Source: CADEEN01 sp963783785 (GTDB lineage Bacteria; Pseudomonadota; Gammaproteobacteria; Burkholderiales; Burkholderiaceae_C). Taken from it: a stretch of 64,000 bases of DNA. The stretch is from contig CAWAOQ010000006.1 of NCBI GenBank assembly GCA_963783785.1, forward strand, positions 186,001-250,000, read 5' to 3'. Below the pieces are notes generated by a model. The model was not told the DNA's origin and did no database searches. It worked only from the letters and a program-made list of their open reading frames with translations. Made by a program: the position numbers and the translations under genes. Below are positions 17,446-26,347 of the stretch, piece by piece (position 1 is the stretch's first letter; the number at the start of each line of letters is the position of its first letter).

Positions 17446-18562
17446 TCAACGCGCCCCGAAGGTCGCACCCTTGAAGAGATCCTTGAACTCGCGCGGCTGC
17501 GAACGCCAGTACTGCGGCGGCGCCGTGACCTGCGCGCCCAGCTTGGCCGCGGCATGCCAGGGCCAGCGCGGGTCGTACAGGATGGCGCGGCGCCAGCGCC
17601 ACCGCGTCGGCTTCGCCGCGCGCGATGATCGACTCGGCCTGCTCGGGCTCGGTGATCAGGCCCACCGCGATCGTCGGCAAGCCGACCTCTTGTTTCAGGC
17701 GGTGCGCGAACGGCACCTGGTAGCCCGGCCCGGGCTTGATGGCCTGCTGCGGCGACACGCCGCCGCTCGAGACATGGATCGCCGCGCAGCCGCGCGCCTT
17801 CAATGCCTGCGCCAGCGCAATGGTGCTTTCGAGATTCCAGCCGCCGGGCACCCAGTCGGTGGCCGAGACGCGCACCCAGACCGGCCTGTCGCTCGGGAAG
17901 GCCTCGCGCACCGCGTCGAACACCTCGAGCGGAAAACGCATGCGGTTGTCCAGGCTGCCGCCGTACTCGTCATCACGGTGGTTGGCCAGCGGCGACAGGA
18001 ACTGATGCAACAGATAGCCATGCGCGGCATGGATCTCGAGACCCTCCAGGCCCAGCCGCGCCGCGCGCCGTGCCGCATTGGCAAACGCTTCGCGCAGCCG
18101 CTTCAGGCCATCGCGGTCGAGCGCGGTGGGCGCGTCTTCGCCGTGCAAGTGCGGCACGGCCGACGGCGCCACGGCCTGCCAGCCACCGGGCTCCTGCGGG
18201 CGAATCTGCGCGCCGCCGTTCCATGGTGCGCGGCTCGACGCCTTGCGCCCGGCATGCGCCAGTTGCATCGCCAGCTTGATCGGCGAGTGCGCCCGCACCG
18301 CCGCCAGCACACGTGCCAGTCCGGCCTCGTTGTCGTCGCAGTAGAGGCCCAGGTCGCCCGGCGTGATGCGGCCCTCGGGCGACACCGCCGTCGCCTCGAC
18401 GATCAGCATCCCCGCGCCCGACAGCGCCAGCTGCCCCAGGTGCATCAGGTGCCAATCGCCCGGCGTGCCTTCGGTGGCCGAGTACTGGCACATCGGTGCG
18501 ATGACGATGCGGTTGTCCAGACGCAGGTTGCCGATCTGCAGGGGTTCGAAGAGTGCGCTCAT
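17446..18562 (-). CDS. NADH:flavin oxidoreductase, old yellow enzyme family (YqjM-like), one frame change
   Basis: FMN-dependent ene-reductase. From MSALFEPLQIGNLRLDNRIVIAPMCQYSA (Cys of the YqjM class in PMCQYS) through HAGRKAS, the active-site pair in IHAAHGYLLHQFLSP, and HVSSGGVSP to EADAVALA it matches the family. Near 17593 (GGCGCGGCGCCAG) one extra base changes frame; the other frame supplies the expected ARAILYDPRWPWHAAAKLG C-terminus ending GAR at 17446-17451. With that correction the protein is about 371 residues, normal for the group. Without it the C-terminus is nonsense running over the cytochrome gene. Confidence 0.87.
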
Positions 18563-18590
18563 GGGATGTGTGCTTCCTGAAGGGCGCCGG

Positions 18591-19127
18591 CTACTTCTTC
18601 CTGGACGGCAGCGTGATTGTCTCGCCGGCCACCATGAACGCGCCGCGGCCGCGGTGGTGCAGCGTGCGCGGCGCCTTGCACGTCGGGTCGATCCAGGCCT
18701 TCTTGACCTCGAGCACGAAGAAGTTGTAGCGGTTCATCAGCCGCGTGTCGGCCACCGTGCATTCGAGGTTGGCGTAGCACTCGGCGATCAGCGGCGCCTC
18801 GACCGTCGCCGCTGGCAGCTGCGTCAGCGCGAAGCGCTTGAACTTGTCGACGCGCCGGCCGCAGACATTGCCGCAGCCCACCACCTGCGCCGCCAGCTCC
18901 GCGGTCGGGATGTTGAGCACGCATTGGCGCGTCGCCGTCAGCGCCTCGAAGCTGAAGTTGCGGCCGCTGACGATGCAACCCACCAGCGGCGGCTCGAACT
19001 CCATCATCGTGTGCCACGACATCGGCATCACGTTGGCGCGGCCCTTGTGCCGGGTGGTCAGCAGCACCACCGGGCCCGGCTCGAGCAGGCCGTAGACCTT
19101 GGACAGCGGGTAGGCGCGTTTGGCCAT
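18591..19127 (-). CDS. Flavin reductase-like (FMN-binding split-barrel) protein
   Basis: A 178-residue protein of the flavoredoxin / flavin reductase domain family: VVLLTTRHKGRANVMPMSWHTMMEFEPPLVGCIVSGRN is the FMN-binding segment, followed by ECVLNIPTAELA-type sequence (QCVLNIPTAELAAQVVGCGNVCGR). Members bind FMN and reduce small acceptors or flavin. It is located 28 bases upstream of the OYE-like gene on the same strand, suggesting a shared flavin-redox unit. Start MAKRAYPL at 19127. Confidence 0.85.
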   Translation of the reverse strand: MAKRAYPLSKVYGLLEPGPVVLLTTRHKGRANVMPMSWHTMMEFEPPLVGCIVSGRNFSFEALTATRQCVLNIPTAELAAQVVGCGNVCGRRVDKFKRFALTQLPAATVEAPLIAECYANLECTVADTRLMNRYNFFVLEVKKAWIDPTCKAPRTLHHRGRGAFMVAGETITLPSRKK

Positions 19128-19234
19128 CTCAGCACCTTGGCAAAGGTTGCCAGAGGTTGCTTTTACCCAGCTTCCCGGCCGCGCAGGCCGATCTGGATCA
19201 ACTGCGGCGCACACCGCAGCCGATCGGGCCGGCT

Positions 19235-19471
19235 TCAGCCGCGCGGCTTTGGCGATCCCCGCCCCGCCGGCTGGCCCGGCGCGGTGCGTATGCGCGCGTT
19301 CCACACCTTGAACGCGTTGGGCGTCAACTCGCGCTTGAGCAACTGCACGACCTGGCCGTGCGAGAGGCCGCATTCGCGCAGCACGCGGTTGAAGGGCGGA
19401 CGATCATCCCAAGCGACTTCGATGGCGTGCTTGATCTGCTCGGGGGTCAGGGGGGGTACGGTTTTGGCCAT
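19235..19471 (-). CDS. TIGR03643-family (DUF2805) small protein
   Basis: A 78-residue basic protein: LTPEQIKHAIEVAWDDRPPFNRVLRECGLSHGQVVQLLKREL is the conserved helix-turn-helix-like body of the TIGR03643 family, widespread in proteobacteria and of unknown role. The start MAKTVPPLTPEQ at 19471 is chosen; six extra upstream residues are possible. It stands alone between the flavin reductase and SDR genes. Confidence 0.8.
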   Translation of the reverse strand: MAKTVPPLTPEQIKHAIEVAWDDRPPFNRVLRECGLSHGQVVQLLKRELTPNAFKVWNARIRTAPGQPAGRGSPKPRG

Positions 19472-19505
19472 GGGGCGATTGTCGGCCACCGCCGACCCAG
19501 TTGCG

Positions 19506-20309
19506 CTAGTAGTGAATGGTGCGCGGCGCGCCGCCGCCGGCGGCGATCACGTCGCCGTTGATCGCGCGGCTCTTGGGCGAGCACAGGAAGGCGACCACGT
19601 GCGCGACCTCGCTGGCATCGACGAGGTGGTTGATCGAGTTGCCGGCCGCCATCTGCGCCTCCACCGCCGCGGGATCGACGCCCTGCGCCGCCGCGCGCGC
19701 GGCCACCAGCGGCGCGGTGCGCTCGGTGCGCGTCAGGCCCGGGTGCACCACCGTGACGTTGATGCCGGCGGGGCCGAGCTCGTCGGCCAGGTTCTTCGTC
19801 AGCGCGGCCACCGCGATGTTGCGCATGCTGCCCACCGCGTTGCCCGTCTGCCGCGCGGCCAGGCCGCTGATGTTGACGATGCGGCCCCAGCCCTGCGCCT
19901 GCATGCCGGGCGCCACCTCGCGCGCGCAGCGCAGGTAGCCCATCACCTTGGTGTCCATCTCGGCGTGGAAGAAGTCGCCGGTGATCTCGGCCAGCTTCGG
20001 CGGCCCGGCATAGCCCGCCGGTTCGGCCGCGGCGTTGACCAGGATCTCGATCGGGCCGCCGAGCAGGCGCACCGCCTCGGCGACGGCCGCGCGCACCTGA
20101 TCGTCGCTGGTCGTGTCGGCGCTGACGCCGACCACCTTGCGCCCCGTTTCGGCCGCCAGCTCGGCGGCCGCGGCCGTGAGCGCCGGTGCGTTGCGGGCCA
20201 GCAGCGCCACGTCGGCGCCTTCCTGCGCCAGCGCGCGAGCGATGGCCTTGCCGATGCCGCGGCTGCCGCCGGTCACGAGGGCGCGCTTGGCTTTGAGTTC
20301 GAGGTCCAT
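19506..20309 (-). CDS. SDR-family oxidoreductase lacking the canonical YxxxK
   Basis: A 267-residue Rossmann protein with the SDR cofactor motif TGGSRGIGKAIA (residues ~12-23) and NAAAEPA in the NNAG position. After IVNISGLAARQTG the catalytic YxxxK is not present; the corresponding stretch reads GSMRNIAVAALTKNLA. The C-terminus VVHPGLTRTE is normal. A subfamily with SxRN at this place exists to my recollection, so this is likely a divergent but intact protein whose chemistry is unclear. Confidence 0.82.
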   Translation of the reverse strand: MDLELKAKRALVTGGSRGIGKAIARALAQEGADVALLARNAPALTAAAAELAAETGRKVVGVSADTTSDDQVRAAVAEAVRLLGGPIEILVNAAAEPAGYAGPPKLAEITGDFFHAEMDTKVMGYLRCAREVAPGMQAQGWGRIVNISGLAARQTGNAVGSMRNIAVAALTKNLADELGPAGINVTVVHPGLTRTERTAPLVAARAAAQGVDPAAVEAQMAAGNSINHLVDASEVAHVVAFLCSPKSRAINGDVIAAGGGAPRTIHY

Positions 20310-20460
20310 GGGTGTCCTTCCGTGCTGCGGTGCCGGCTGTCAGTGAGCGGGCCGGGAGCCCGCGCGGTTTCGGTCATGCCTGTGAGCCCAGGTCGCTGGC
20401 AATCAACCTGAACTGCTCTCCGGGTTCTCGGCGCTCCAGGTCGGCGTGCGGTCGAGGCGT

Positions 20461-20910
20461 TCAGGCGGGCTTCATGAGTTCGGGGTGCTTGTTCGCAAGC
20501 TGCGCGCGCAGCAACTTGCGCAATGTCTTGGCCTGAGTGAGGCATTCGGCAACGATGTCGGGCGTCATCGGCGCGCCGGTGTAGTCGTTGGCATTGCGCT
20601 GTCGGCGCAGAGCGTCGAGCACCACCCAAGCGTCATTAGCCACGCCGAGCGTGAGCGGCAGCGACTGGATCATCGTCTGGTGGTGGCCCGGTTCGTTCGT
20701 CGCGGGCCGGTATCCAGCGGCCAACATCGCCACAAGGGCACATTGCATTACCGCCTTGTAGGCTACGTCGAAACGGGTCTCGTCACTGATCGAGTCCACG
20801 CCGGCATCCTCGATGTTGCGGTCGATGGCGGCGAGCAGCCGCTGCACCTCCGCGGCCGTGGGCGCGTGGTCCTTAATCTTTCCGATGCGTTCCAAGTTCT
20901 GCAAAGTCAT
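20461..20910 (-). CDS. HEPN-domain-like protein, putative toxin partner of the adjacent nucleotidyltransferase
   Basis: A 149-residue all-helical protein (MTLQNLERIGKIKDHAPTAAEV...) with AIDRNIEDAGVD, RFDVAYKAVMQCALVAMLAAGYRP and, near residue 110, RRQRNANDY. The pattern fits the SAV_6107/HEPN group of small proteins encoded beside MNT nucleotidyltransferases; the RxxxN-type motif would be the RNase site. Its start overlaps the end of the upstream gene by 38 bp, implying coupled translation. Function as a ribonuclease toxin is inferred from neighbourhood, not shown. Confidence 0.68.
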   Translation of the reverse strand: MTLQNLERIGKIKDHAPTAAEVQRLLAAIDRNIEDAGVDSISDETRFDVAYKAVMQCALVAMLAAGYRPATNEPGHHQTMIQSLPLTLGVANDAWVVLDALRRQRNANDYTGAPMTPDIVAECLTQAKTLRKLLRAQLANKHPELMKPA

Positions 20911-21478
20911 CTTCGCCTCCCATCAGCCAGACGCGCGGCCCCTTCGCCACGCTGAGTGCAAAGCCATCTTTCACTGCCAACTTGCGGGCGAACTCCCGCG
21001 GCGCCATCACCGTCGGGTTGACCTCGCGGCCCAACGCGTCCTGCGCCGGCGCCAGCGCGCGCGCCAGGTCGGCAAAGCTGGCCGAGCCCAGCACCATCAA
21101 GTCCACATCGCTGCCCGGGCGCTCGCTGCCGGCGGCCACGCTGCCGAAGACGAAGGCCAGTGCCACCTTCTTGCCCAGCGGCAGCAGCGCGTCGCGCAGC
21201 ACATCGGCCAGGCCGGCCGTCTTGCGCAGCAGGCCGGCCAACTCGGCAAACACCGGACTCGCTGGATTGGCGCGGTAATGCACCTGGCGGCCTACCTCCT
21301 GCCGCAGCAGCACGCCCAGCTCGGCCAGCGCGCGCAACTCACGGTGCAGCGAGCCGGCCGACGCACCGGTGCGCCGGGCCAGTTCATGCACGTGCAGCGA
21401 GTCCTCGGGGTGTAGCAGCAGCGTGCCCAGCACGGCCGAGCGCGTTTGCCCGAGGAGGTGGGTGGCGATCGACGTCAT
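20873..21478 (-). CDS. Winged-helix + nucleotidyltransferase (MNT) fusion, putative antitoxin/regulator
   Basis: A 201-residue two-domain protein. Residues ~8-75 form an ArsR-like winged helix (AVLGTLLLHPEDSLHVHELARRTGASAGSLHRELRALAELGVL). Residues ~100-160 form a minimal nucleotidyltransferase with GSVAAGSERPGSDVDLMV, which contains the GS and DxD signature. In HEPN-MNT systems the MNT protein neutralises the HEPN RNase, in some cases by AMPylation or tri-AMPylation. The ATG at 21478 abuts a palindrome (see 21478-21515), so autoregulation by the winged helix is likely. Confidence 0.8.
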   Translation of the reverse strand: MTSIATHLLGQTRSAVLGTLLLHPEDSLHVHELARRTGASAGSLHRELRALAELGVLLRQEVGRQVHYRANPASPVFAELAGLLRKTAGLADVLRDALLPLGKKVALAFVFGSVAAGSERPGSDVDLMVLGSASFADLARALAPAQDALGREVNPTVMAPREFARKLAVKDGFALSVAKGPRVWLMGGEDDFAELGTHRKD

Positions 21479-21515
21479 GTAGCCTATTTTGCTACAAATG
21501 GAGCAATTTTGAGAA
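21478..21515 (-). promoter_or_regulatory. Putative promoter and operator of the MNT-HEPN pair, nearly leaderless
   Basis: On the minus strand TTCTCA (21515-21510) and CAAAAT (21491-21486) form a -35/-10 pair with 18-bp spacing. A palindrome with 6-bp arms and 7-bp spacer, TGTAGC-N7-GCTACA (21478-21496), covers the -10 and ends on the first base of the start codon. No Shine-Dalgarno is visible, so the message may be leaderless. The geometry suggests repression by the winged-helix domain. Confidence 0.5.
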
Positions 21516-21809
21516 CATGCCTCACGGAAGCCTTGTGCCGGAGCTCCAGACAATCGTCCCGTGCGCAAGGGCGGCATCCAACCGGATCATTCGGCGGCGC
21601 CTGCGGCTTTGAGGGAATCCTCTCCCGACTGAGGGGGGTTCAATTGGAGTCGAATGGACCTCTCTCATGCCCCTCCAATTGATCAATGCCTTGATGCGCC
21701 CCGGCCGTTCGCCGAGGAGGTATCAAATAGAACGCTTTATGAATCAATGACTTAGAGCCCTGGCTCGAACCGAGATCCAGCGCGCGCATCGATCTTTCAT
21801 TAACAGCCA
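21516..21809. repeat. Gene-free AT-richer gap with a 9-bp inverted repeat
   Basis: About 290 bases with no convincing gene, lower in GC than the flanks. It contains CAATTGGAG (21641-21649) and CTCCAATTG (21673-21681), a perfect 9-bp inverted repeat with a 23-base loop. It lies between the AlbA-type remnant and the MNT gene and is probably leftover island DNA. No tRNA or att core was recognised. Confidence 0.4.
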
Positions 21810-22210
21810 TCAGCCCTTCGGAACCGGTGCCAGGACCCACTTGGGCCACCGTCGGCTGCCGCTGTTGGCGATGACTCCACGCTTGGTGAGTTGGCGAAGG
21901 AGTTGTGGATGCGGTTCAACTTATGCGCCTGGGTCAGCACTTCGGGCAGCTTGTCCAAGAGCAACCGCTCGATGTCTTCGCGCGAAACCGGCGGATGTTC
22001 GCGCACCAGCGCCACAACCATGTCGCGGTAGTACTGCCCGTCAAAGCCGCGATTGCGGACGTGCTGTGCCTTCCGGCCGGCGACAGCCGCTACTCGCCCA
22101 GCGACCATCAGGTTCGGGTAGCGGCCTTCCACCAGCTTGGCCGCCTTTACCCGCGTGCATTCTTCAGGCGAGATGCGCTGCCCCTTCTGGACCTTGTGCA
22201 GAAGAATCAT
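21810..22210 (-). pseudogene. C-terminal remnant of an AlbA_2/Schlafen-type ATP-binding protein, frameshifted
   Basis: From MILLHKVQKGQRISPEEC the sequence resembles only the last ~130 residues of long AlbA_2-domain (divergent AAA) proteins: KAAKLVEGRYPNLMVAGRVAA, FDGQYYRDMVVALVREH, SREDIERLLLDKLPEVL. After LNRIHN one missing base changes frame; the other frame continues LRQLTKRGVIANSGSRRW to a TGA at 21810-21812, the expected ending. The N-terminal AlbA and ATPase parts are gone. It begins 10 bases after the NERD gene on the same strand. Remnant of a lost defence-type gene (inference). Confidence 0.62.
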
Positions 22211-22220
22211 GAGTCCGAGC

Positions 22221-23021
22221 CTAGACGGCGGACGTTCGCTCGCGCTCACCGCTGCGCACGAAGCGGGACAGGTGGAAGGCCGCGAGCTTGACGTCCTCGG
22301 CGCTCAGGCGCACCGGTTCGCGCGCCAGGAATGCCGGCAGCCCTTTGGGTTCCATCACCCAGACGGGCCGGTGTGCGCCTGGGCTGGCCTCCACGTACCA
22401 CCCAGGGAACACCACCACGGGCTGCACGTCGAAGCGGCGGCCCGTGCTCTCGGCGAGCAGCGACTTCAACCAACCCGCCTGTGCAAGTGCCTGCACCAAA
22501 GGGTTGCGGTCTGGTTCGTGCCCGGCAATGGTCAATCGCTTGCCGTCAAACGCGATCCGTGCATCGCCGCGCACTGGCTTGCTGCGCGTCTTGGTCTCGA
22601 TCGTCAGGACGCCAGCCGGACCGATGAGCACGTGGTCGACGTTGAAGCCCTCTGCCAATACGTCGTGAAAGACGTGGTAGCCCTGCTCGCGCAGCCGTTC
22701 CAGGAACTGGCCCACCGCGCGCTCGCCTTCGATGCCAAGGCGAATGTCACGCAGCCTGGGCAGCTGACGCATGACGCGCCACGCCACAACCACGGCAACG
22801 CACAGCGCGACCACGGTCACGAACCACGGGCTTGTCGGTCGCGGGTTGAAGTAGCGGAACCACTCCCATCCAGCCAGTACGGCGAAGAAGATAGCGAGCA
22901 AAAGCCAGGGTTCGAGCTTCTCGTCCCAAATTGTTGCGCGCTCCTCCTGCAAAGACTGCCCCGGCAACCGAAGCGGCTTGTCCTTGATGGGTGATCGAGT
23001 AGTAGGGTCGGCCATGCTCAT
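22221..23021 (-). CDS. NERD-domain membrane protein (nuclease-related domain)
   Basis: A 266-residue protein with two N-terminal membrane helices (WLLLAIFFAVLAGWEWF and FVTVVALCVAVVVAWRV, residues ~38-85) followed by a NERD fold: GIEGERAVGQFLERLREQGYHVFHDVL, NVDHVLIGPAGVLTIETKTRSKPV, which places the D and E-x-K of a PD-(D/E)xK-like core. NERD proteins are often found with restriction and plasmid-defence genes. Its ATG directly follows the TGA of the restriction-modification gene (TGAATG), so the two are translationally coupled. Confidence 0.84.
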   Translation of the reverse strand: MSMADPTTRSPIKDKPLRLPGQSLQEERATIWDEKLEPWLLLAIFFAVLAGWEWFRYFNPRPTSPWFVTVVALCVAVVVAWRVMRQLPRLRDIRLGIEGERAVGQFLERLREQGYHVFHDVLAEGFNVDHVLIGPAGVLTIETKTRSKPVRGDARIAFDGKRLTIAGHEPDRNPLVQALAQAGWLKSLLAESTGRRFDVQPVVVFPGWYVEASPGAHRPVWVMEPKGLPAFLAREPVRLSAEDVKLAAFHLSRFVRSGERERTSAV

Positions 23022-26000
23022 TCACCGTGGGATTGCACGCATCGCATCGACGATCCGCATCGTCTCGACGCTCACCGTCGTCACGCGGGCCAGCAGGTCG
23101 ATGACCTTTGCCTTGTGGTCGGCGAAGCGGTAGGTGTCGAACCTGGCGCGGATCGTCGGGTCCTTGGGCTTCTTTTCCTTGTACTGGTCGAGCACCCAGT
23201 CGATCGCGCAGCGGTTGCCGAGCTGGTAGCGCCAGGCCTCGGGCGGCACGCCGGCGAGCGTGGTTTCGCTGTCGAGGGTGATGAGGCCGGCGTCCTTGTC
23301 GGCCTTCAGCGCGGGTTTGGGCGACTGGCCGGCGGCGCGGGCCTTCTCGTCGGGCACGTCGCTGCGCTTCAGCGCGAAGGGTTCGACCGTTTCGTAGCCG
23401 ATGTGCAGCGCCATCAGGCGCTCGCCCCAACCGGCCCATTGCCAGAACGTGGCGTCGCTGTCGCCGTAAGCGGGATGCGCGGGAATTCGCGCTTCAGGTT
23501 CTGCGCGTACTTCTCGCGGTACAGCGGGTCGTGCAGCACGGCGTAGACGTAATGGAAGATGGCTTCCTTGGTAATTGGCCTGGCTTTCTTGCCGCTGCCG
23601 GTCTGGTAGTGCTTCTTGAATTGCGTGAGGGTCCAGTCGGTGATGTTGTCGATGCGCTGACCATCTTCGTAGCGATAGAGCGGCATGCACTCAGTCCCTG
23701 CTGCGGCACCCACAAGATGCAGATCGGGAAGACGGTCGACGGCCAATACGCAGAAAGGCTTCTGCGAACCCGCTTGCGTGTAGACGATGACGCGGTTTTC
23801 CCAACTACCAGTGACGGGGAAGATGCTGCCTTGTTGATACAGGCGGTGCGTAGTGATTGCGTCGTAGTAGGTCCAAGCAGAGCAAAACGGCCGATACGAC
23901 GCGACGCGACGCGCAAACGCTCGGGATTCCATGCGAGGCCATGGTTCCGCGCCAAGTGGCTTTCAAGCTCGGACGTCCACTTGATGTCGCGTGACACGAA
24001 GTCCTTGGTCGCAACCAACCCGCGCGAAGCATTCCACCGATTGCGTTCCTGTTCGTACGAGTCGATGAAGTGGCAAACCTTTTGTTGCAGTAGCTCCGGC
24101 ACTGCGTCGTACACCCATTCGTCGCGCGCAGTGACAACGCCAAGCGAGAACAGCTTGAAGACGCACTTTGCCTGGGCAGCGCCCGCCCCAGATTTCGCTG
24201 ACTTGCTGGCAATTGGCAGCAATTCGTCGAAGTCATTGCTCGTCAGATTCAGCCAATTCCCCTTCGCATCCGGCCGCACCTCCTCGAACTCCAGCGCCGA
24301 CGCCCGCGCATTGCCCAGGAACGCCAGCTTCTCCTCGGCCGTCTCCATCTCCGGCCGTCGCGCATAGAACACCCGCGCGCCCTTCTTGCCCGCCGCACCG
24401 TGGCGCTTGACGAAGAAGCTGATCGCCACGCCGGTCTGGATGCCGAAGACGTTGTGCCGCGTGCCGCTCAGCTTCGGGTTCGCGCGCACGTCGCCGCCGA
24501 GATCGACGATGTAGGCCTCCGAGAACTCCTGCGCCACCGTCTTGCGAAAGCCGTCGAAGGTGCGGCTGTCGATGAAGCTGCGGTTGGTGATGAAGGCCAG
24601 CACGCCATCGGCCGCCAGCCGGTCGCTGGCCCAGCGGAAGAAGCGCGCGTACATGTCGTAGAGCTTGGTCTTCTGTGCCGTGCTCTCGTGGATGTAGGTC
24701 TGTTTGATGCGCTTGTCGATCTCAGGGTATTCGCGGTTCTTGTTGTTGTCGTTCTCGTTGGCCTGGTTGGCGTTGTACGGCGGATTGCCGATGACCACGC
24801 TGATGCGGCGGTTGTTCTGGCGCTTGATGCGCGCCACGTTCTCTTCGCTGACGCTGCCGAACAGGTCGTGCGTCACGCCCACCGCCGAGGTGTGCAGGCC
24901 CACGTTGTCGAGCGTGTCGACGAAGCACAGGTTCTTGAACTCCTCGTACTCGCCGGTGATCGCGGCGTAGGTGGCCTCGATGTTCAGGTTGGCCACGTAG
25001 TACGGCAGGATCGCCACCTCGTTGGCGTGCAGCTCCTCGCGGTACTTGTGCTTCAGCTTCGCGAGCTGGCCGCGAAAGTGTTCGAGCAGTTCGCAGATGA
25101 AGGTGCCGGTGCCGGTGGCCGGGTCGAGAATCTCGACGTTCTTGTCGATCAGGTTGCGCTCGAAGTGCTTCTCGCACAGCCAGTCGGCGCCCTCGATCAT
25201 GAAGCGCACGATCTCGTTGGGCGTGTACACCACGCCCAGCCGGTCGGCGGCCTTGGCGTTGTAGACCTTGTAGAAGTTTTCGTAGATGACCTTCAGGAAG
25301 GTCTGCTTCTCGTGGTGGCTGCCGATCTGCGCGGCGGCCGCGCGGATGGCGGCGTAGTAGCTCTCCAGGCCTTTGAGGGTGGTCTTCTTGACGCTGCCGA
25401 TGAAGAAGGTTTCTTCCAGCGCGTACAGCTCGTGCGCGACGTTGTTCTTGCGGTGGAACTCGCTGTCGTCGAAGACCTTCGAGAAGATCTCCTCGGTCAG
25501 GATGTGCTGGATCAGCATCTCGCGCACGTCGGCGTCGGTCAGGCTCGGGTTGATCGCCTCCTGCGCGTGTTCGAGAAACCTCACCGAGGCCTTGCGGAAC
25601 GCGGCGTTGCCGGTGTGCTGCAACTCGATCATCGCGCGCAGCGCTTCGAGCACAGCCGGCAGGTCGGTCTTGAACTGCTCGACGGCCTTGCGGAAGTCGG
25701 CGATCTCGGCGCGCTCGAAGCCGAAGAAGAGCTTCAACAGCTTTTCCAGCGCCTTCACGTCGGTCACGTCGCAGCGCATCACCTCGTCGCGGTGCTGGAT
25801 CAGCACGGCCTGGGTGCTGTCCTCGAAGATGATGTTGTCTTGCGGGTAGCCGCGCTTGAACTTGAAGGCGATCTCGTCGTCGAGATTGTCCTTCGAGTCC
25901 TTGGCTTCCCAGTAGCCGAAAGGCACGCGCAGCTCGTGCAGCAGCGCGCCGTCGACGAAGCGGGTGTCCTTGGTGGCGCTGTCGAGCTTGTATTCGGGAA

Positions 26001-26142
26001 TGAACTGCAGGTCATGCTGCCTGCCCCAGCCCTTGAGCAAATCCTTGAAGGCTTCGCGCACCACCGATTCGCGGTGCGTGCCGCCGATCTTCTTCAGGCG
26101 GTCGAGCTCGCCGAGGTATTGGTTGATCAGGACCTGGCTCAT
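23022..26142 (-). CDS. Type ISP-like restriction-modification enzyme (nuclease + N6-adenine methylase), two frame changes
   Basis: About 1,039 residues if repaired. N-terminus: Mrr/PD-ExK-type nuclease with RFVDGALLHELRVPFGYWEAKDSK. Middle: helical spacer, then the methylase with VVYTPNEIVRFM, motif I ILDPATGTGTFICELL and motif IV VVIGNPPYNANQ. C-terminus: target-recognition-like region (ARVFYARRPEME, KWTSELESHLARNHGLAWNPERLRVAS). Unlike LlaBIII/LlaGI-type ISP enzymes it has no helicase. Frame breaks: in the CGACG repeat at 23897-23913 (one extra 5-bp unit after LRVAS; the other frame continues YRPFCSAWTYYDAI) and near 23475 (after REFPRIP; then AYGDSDATFWQW). Start MSQVLINQYLGEL at 26142. 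Confidence 0.84.
23897..23913. repeat. Pentanucleotide tandem repeat (CGACG x3.4) inside the R-M gene
   Basis: Three full CGACG units plus two bases lie within the coding region at the exact point where the reading frame is lost. Two units would keep the expected LRVAS-YRPFC in frame; three put it out. A 5-bp unit changes frame at each gain or loss, the classic arrangement for slipped-strand phase variation, although three units is short for that and an assembly error is possible. Confidence 0.6.
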
Positions 26143-26347
26143 CGGCGTGTGGGTCTCACGGGGATGAGAACCGGCCGATCGCCCTGTTCTCTGTTGGGAT
26201 GCATTGGCCCCGACGATAGCCGACCCCCGCACCCCCAACAACCCGCAACACCTTGCAGGCTGGGCGAGCCCCTAACCCGCAGCCCACCAGCGCCCCGCCC
26301 CCGGCGTAGAGTGGCTGACGCCTCCCGCCCGCCAACCAGGAGTCGCC

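Noticed and set aside
21755..21795. tRNA-like T-arm (GGTTCGAGCC on the minus strand) near the island edge
   Set aside because: The flanking five bases cannot form the T-stem and no acceptor, D or anticodon arms are found, so it is not a tRNA fragment or clear att site.
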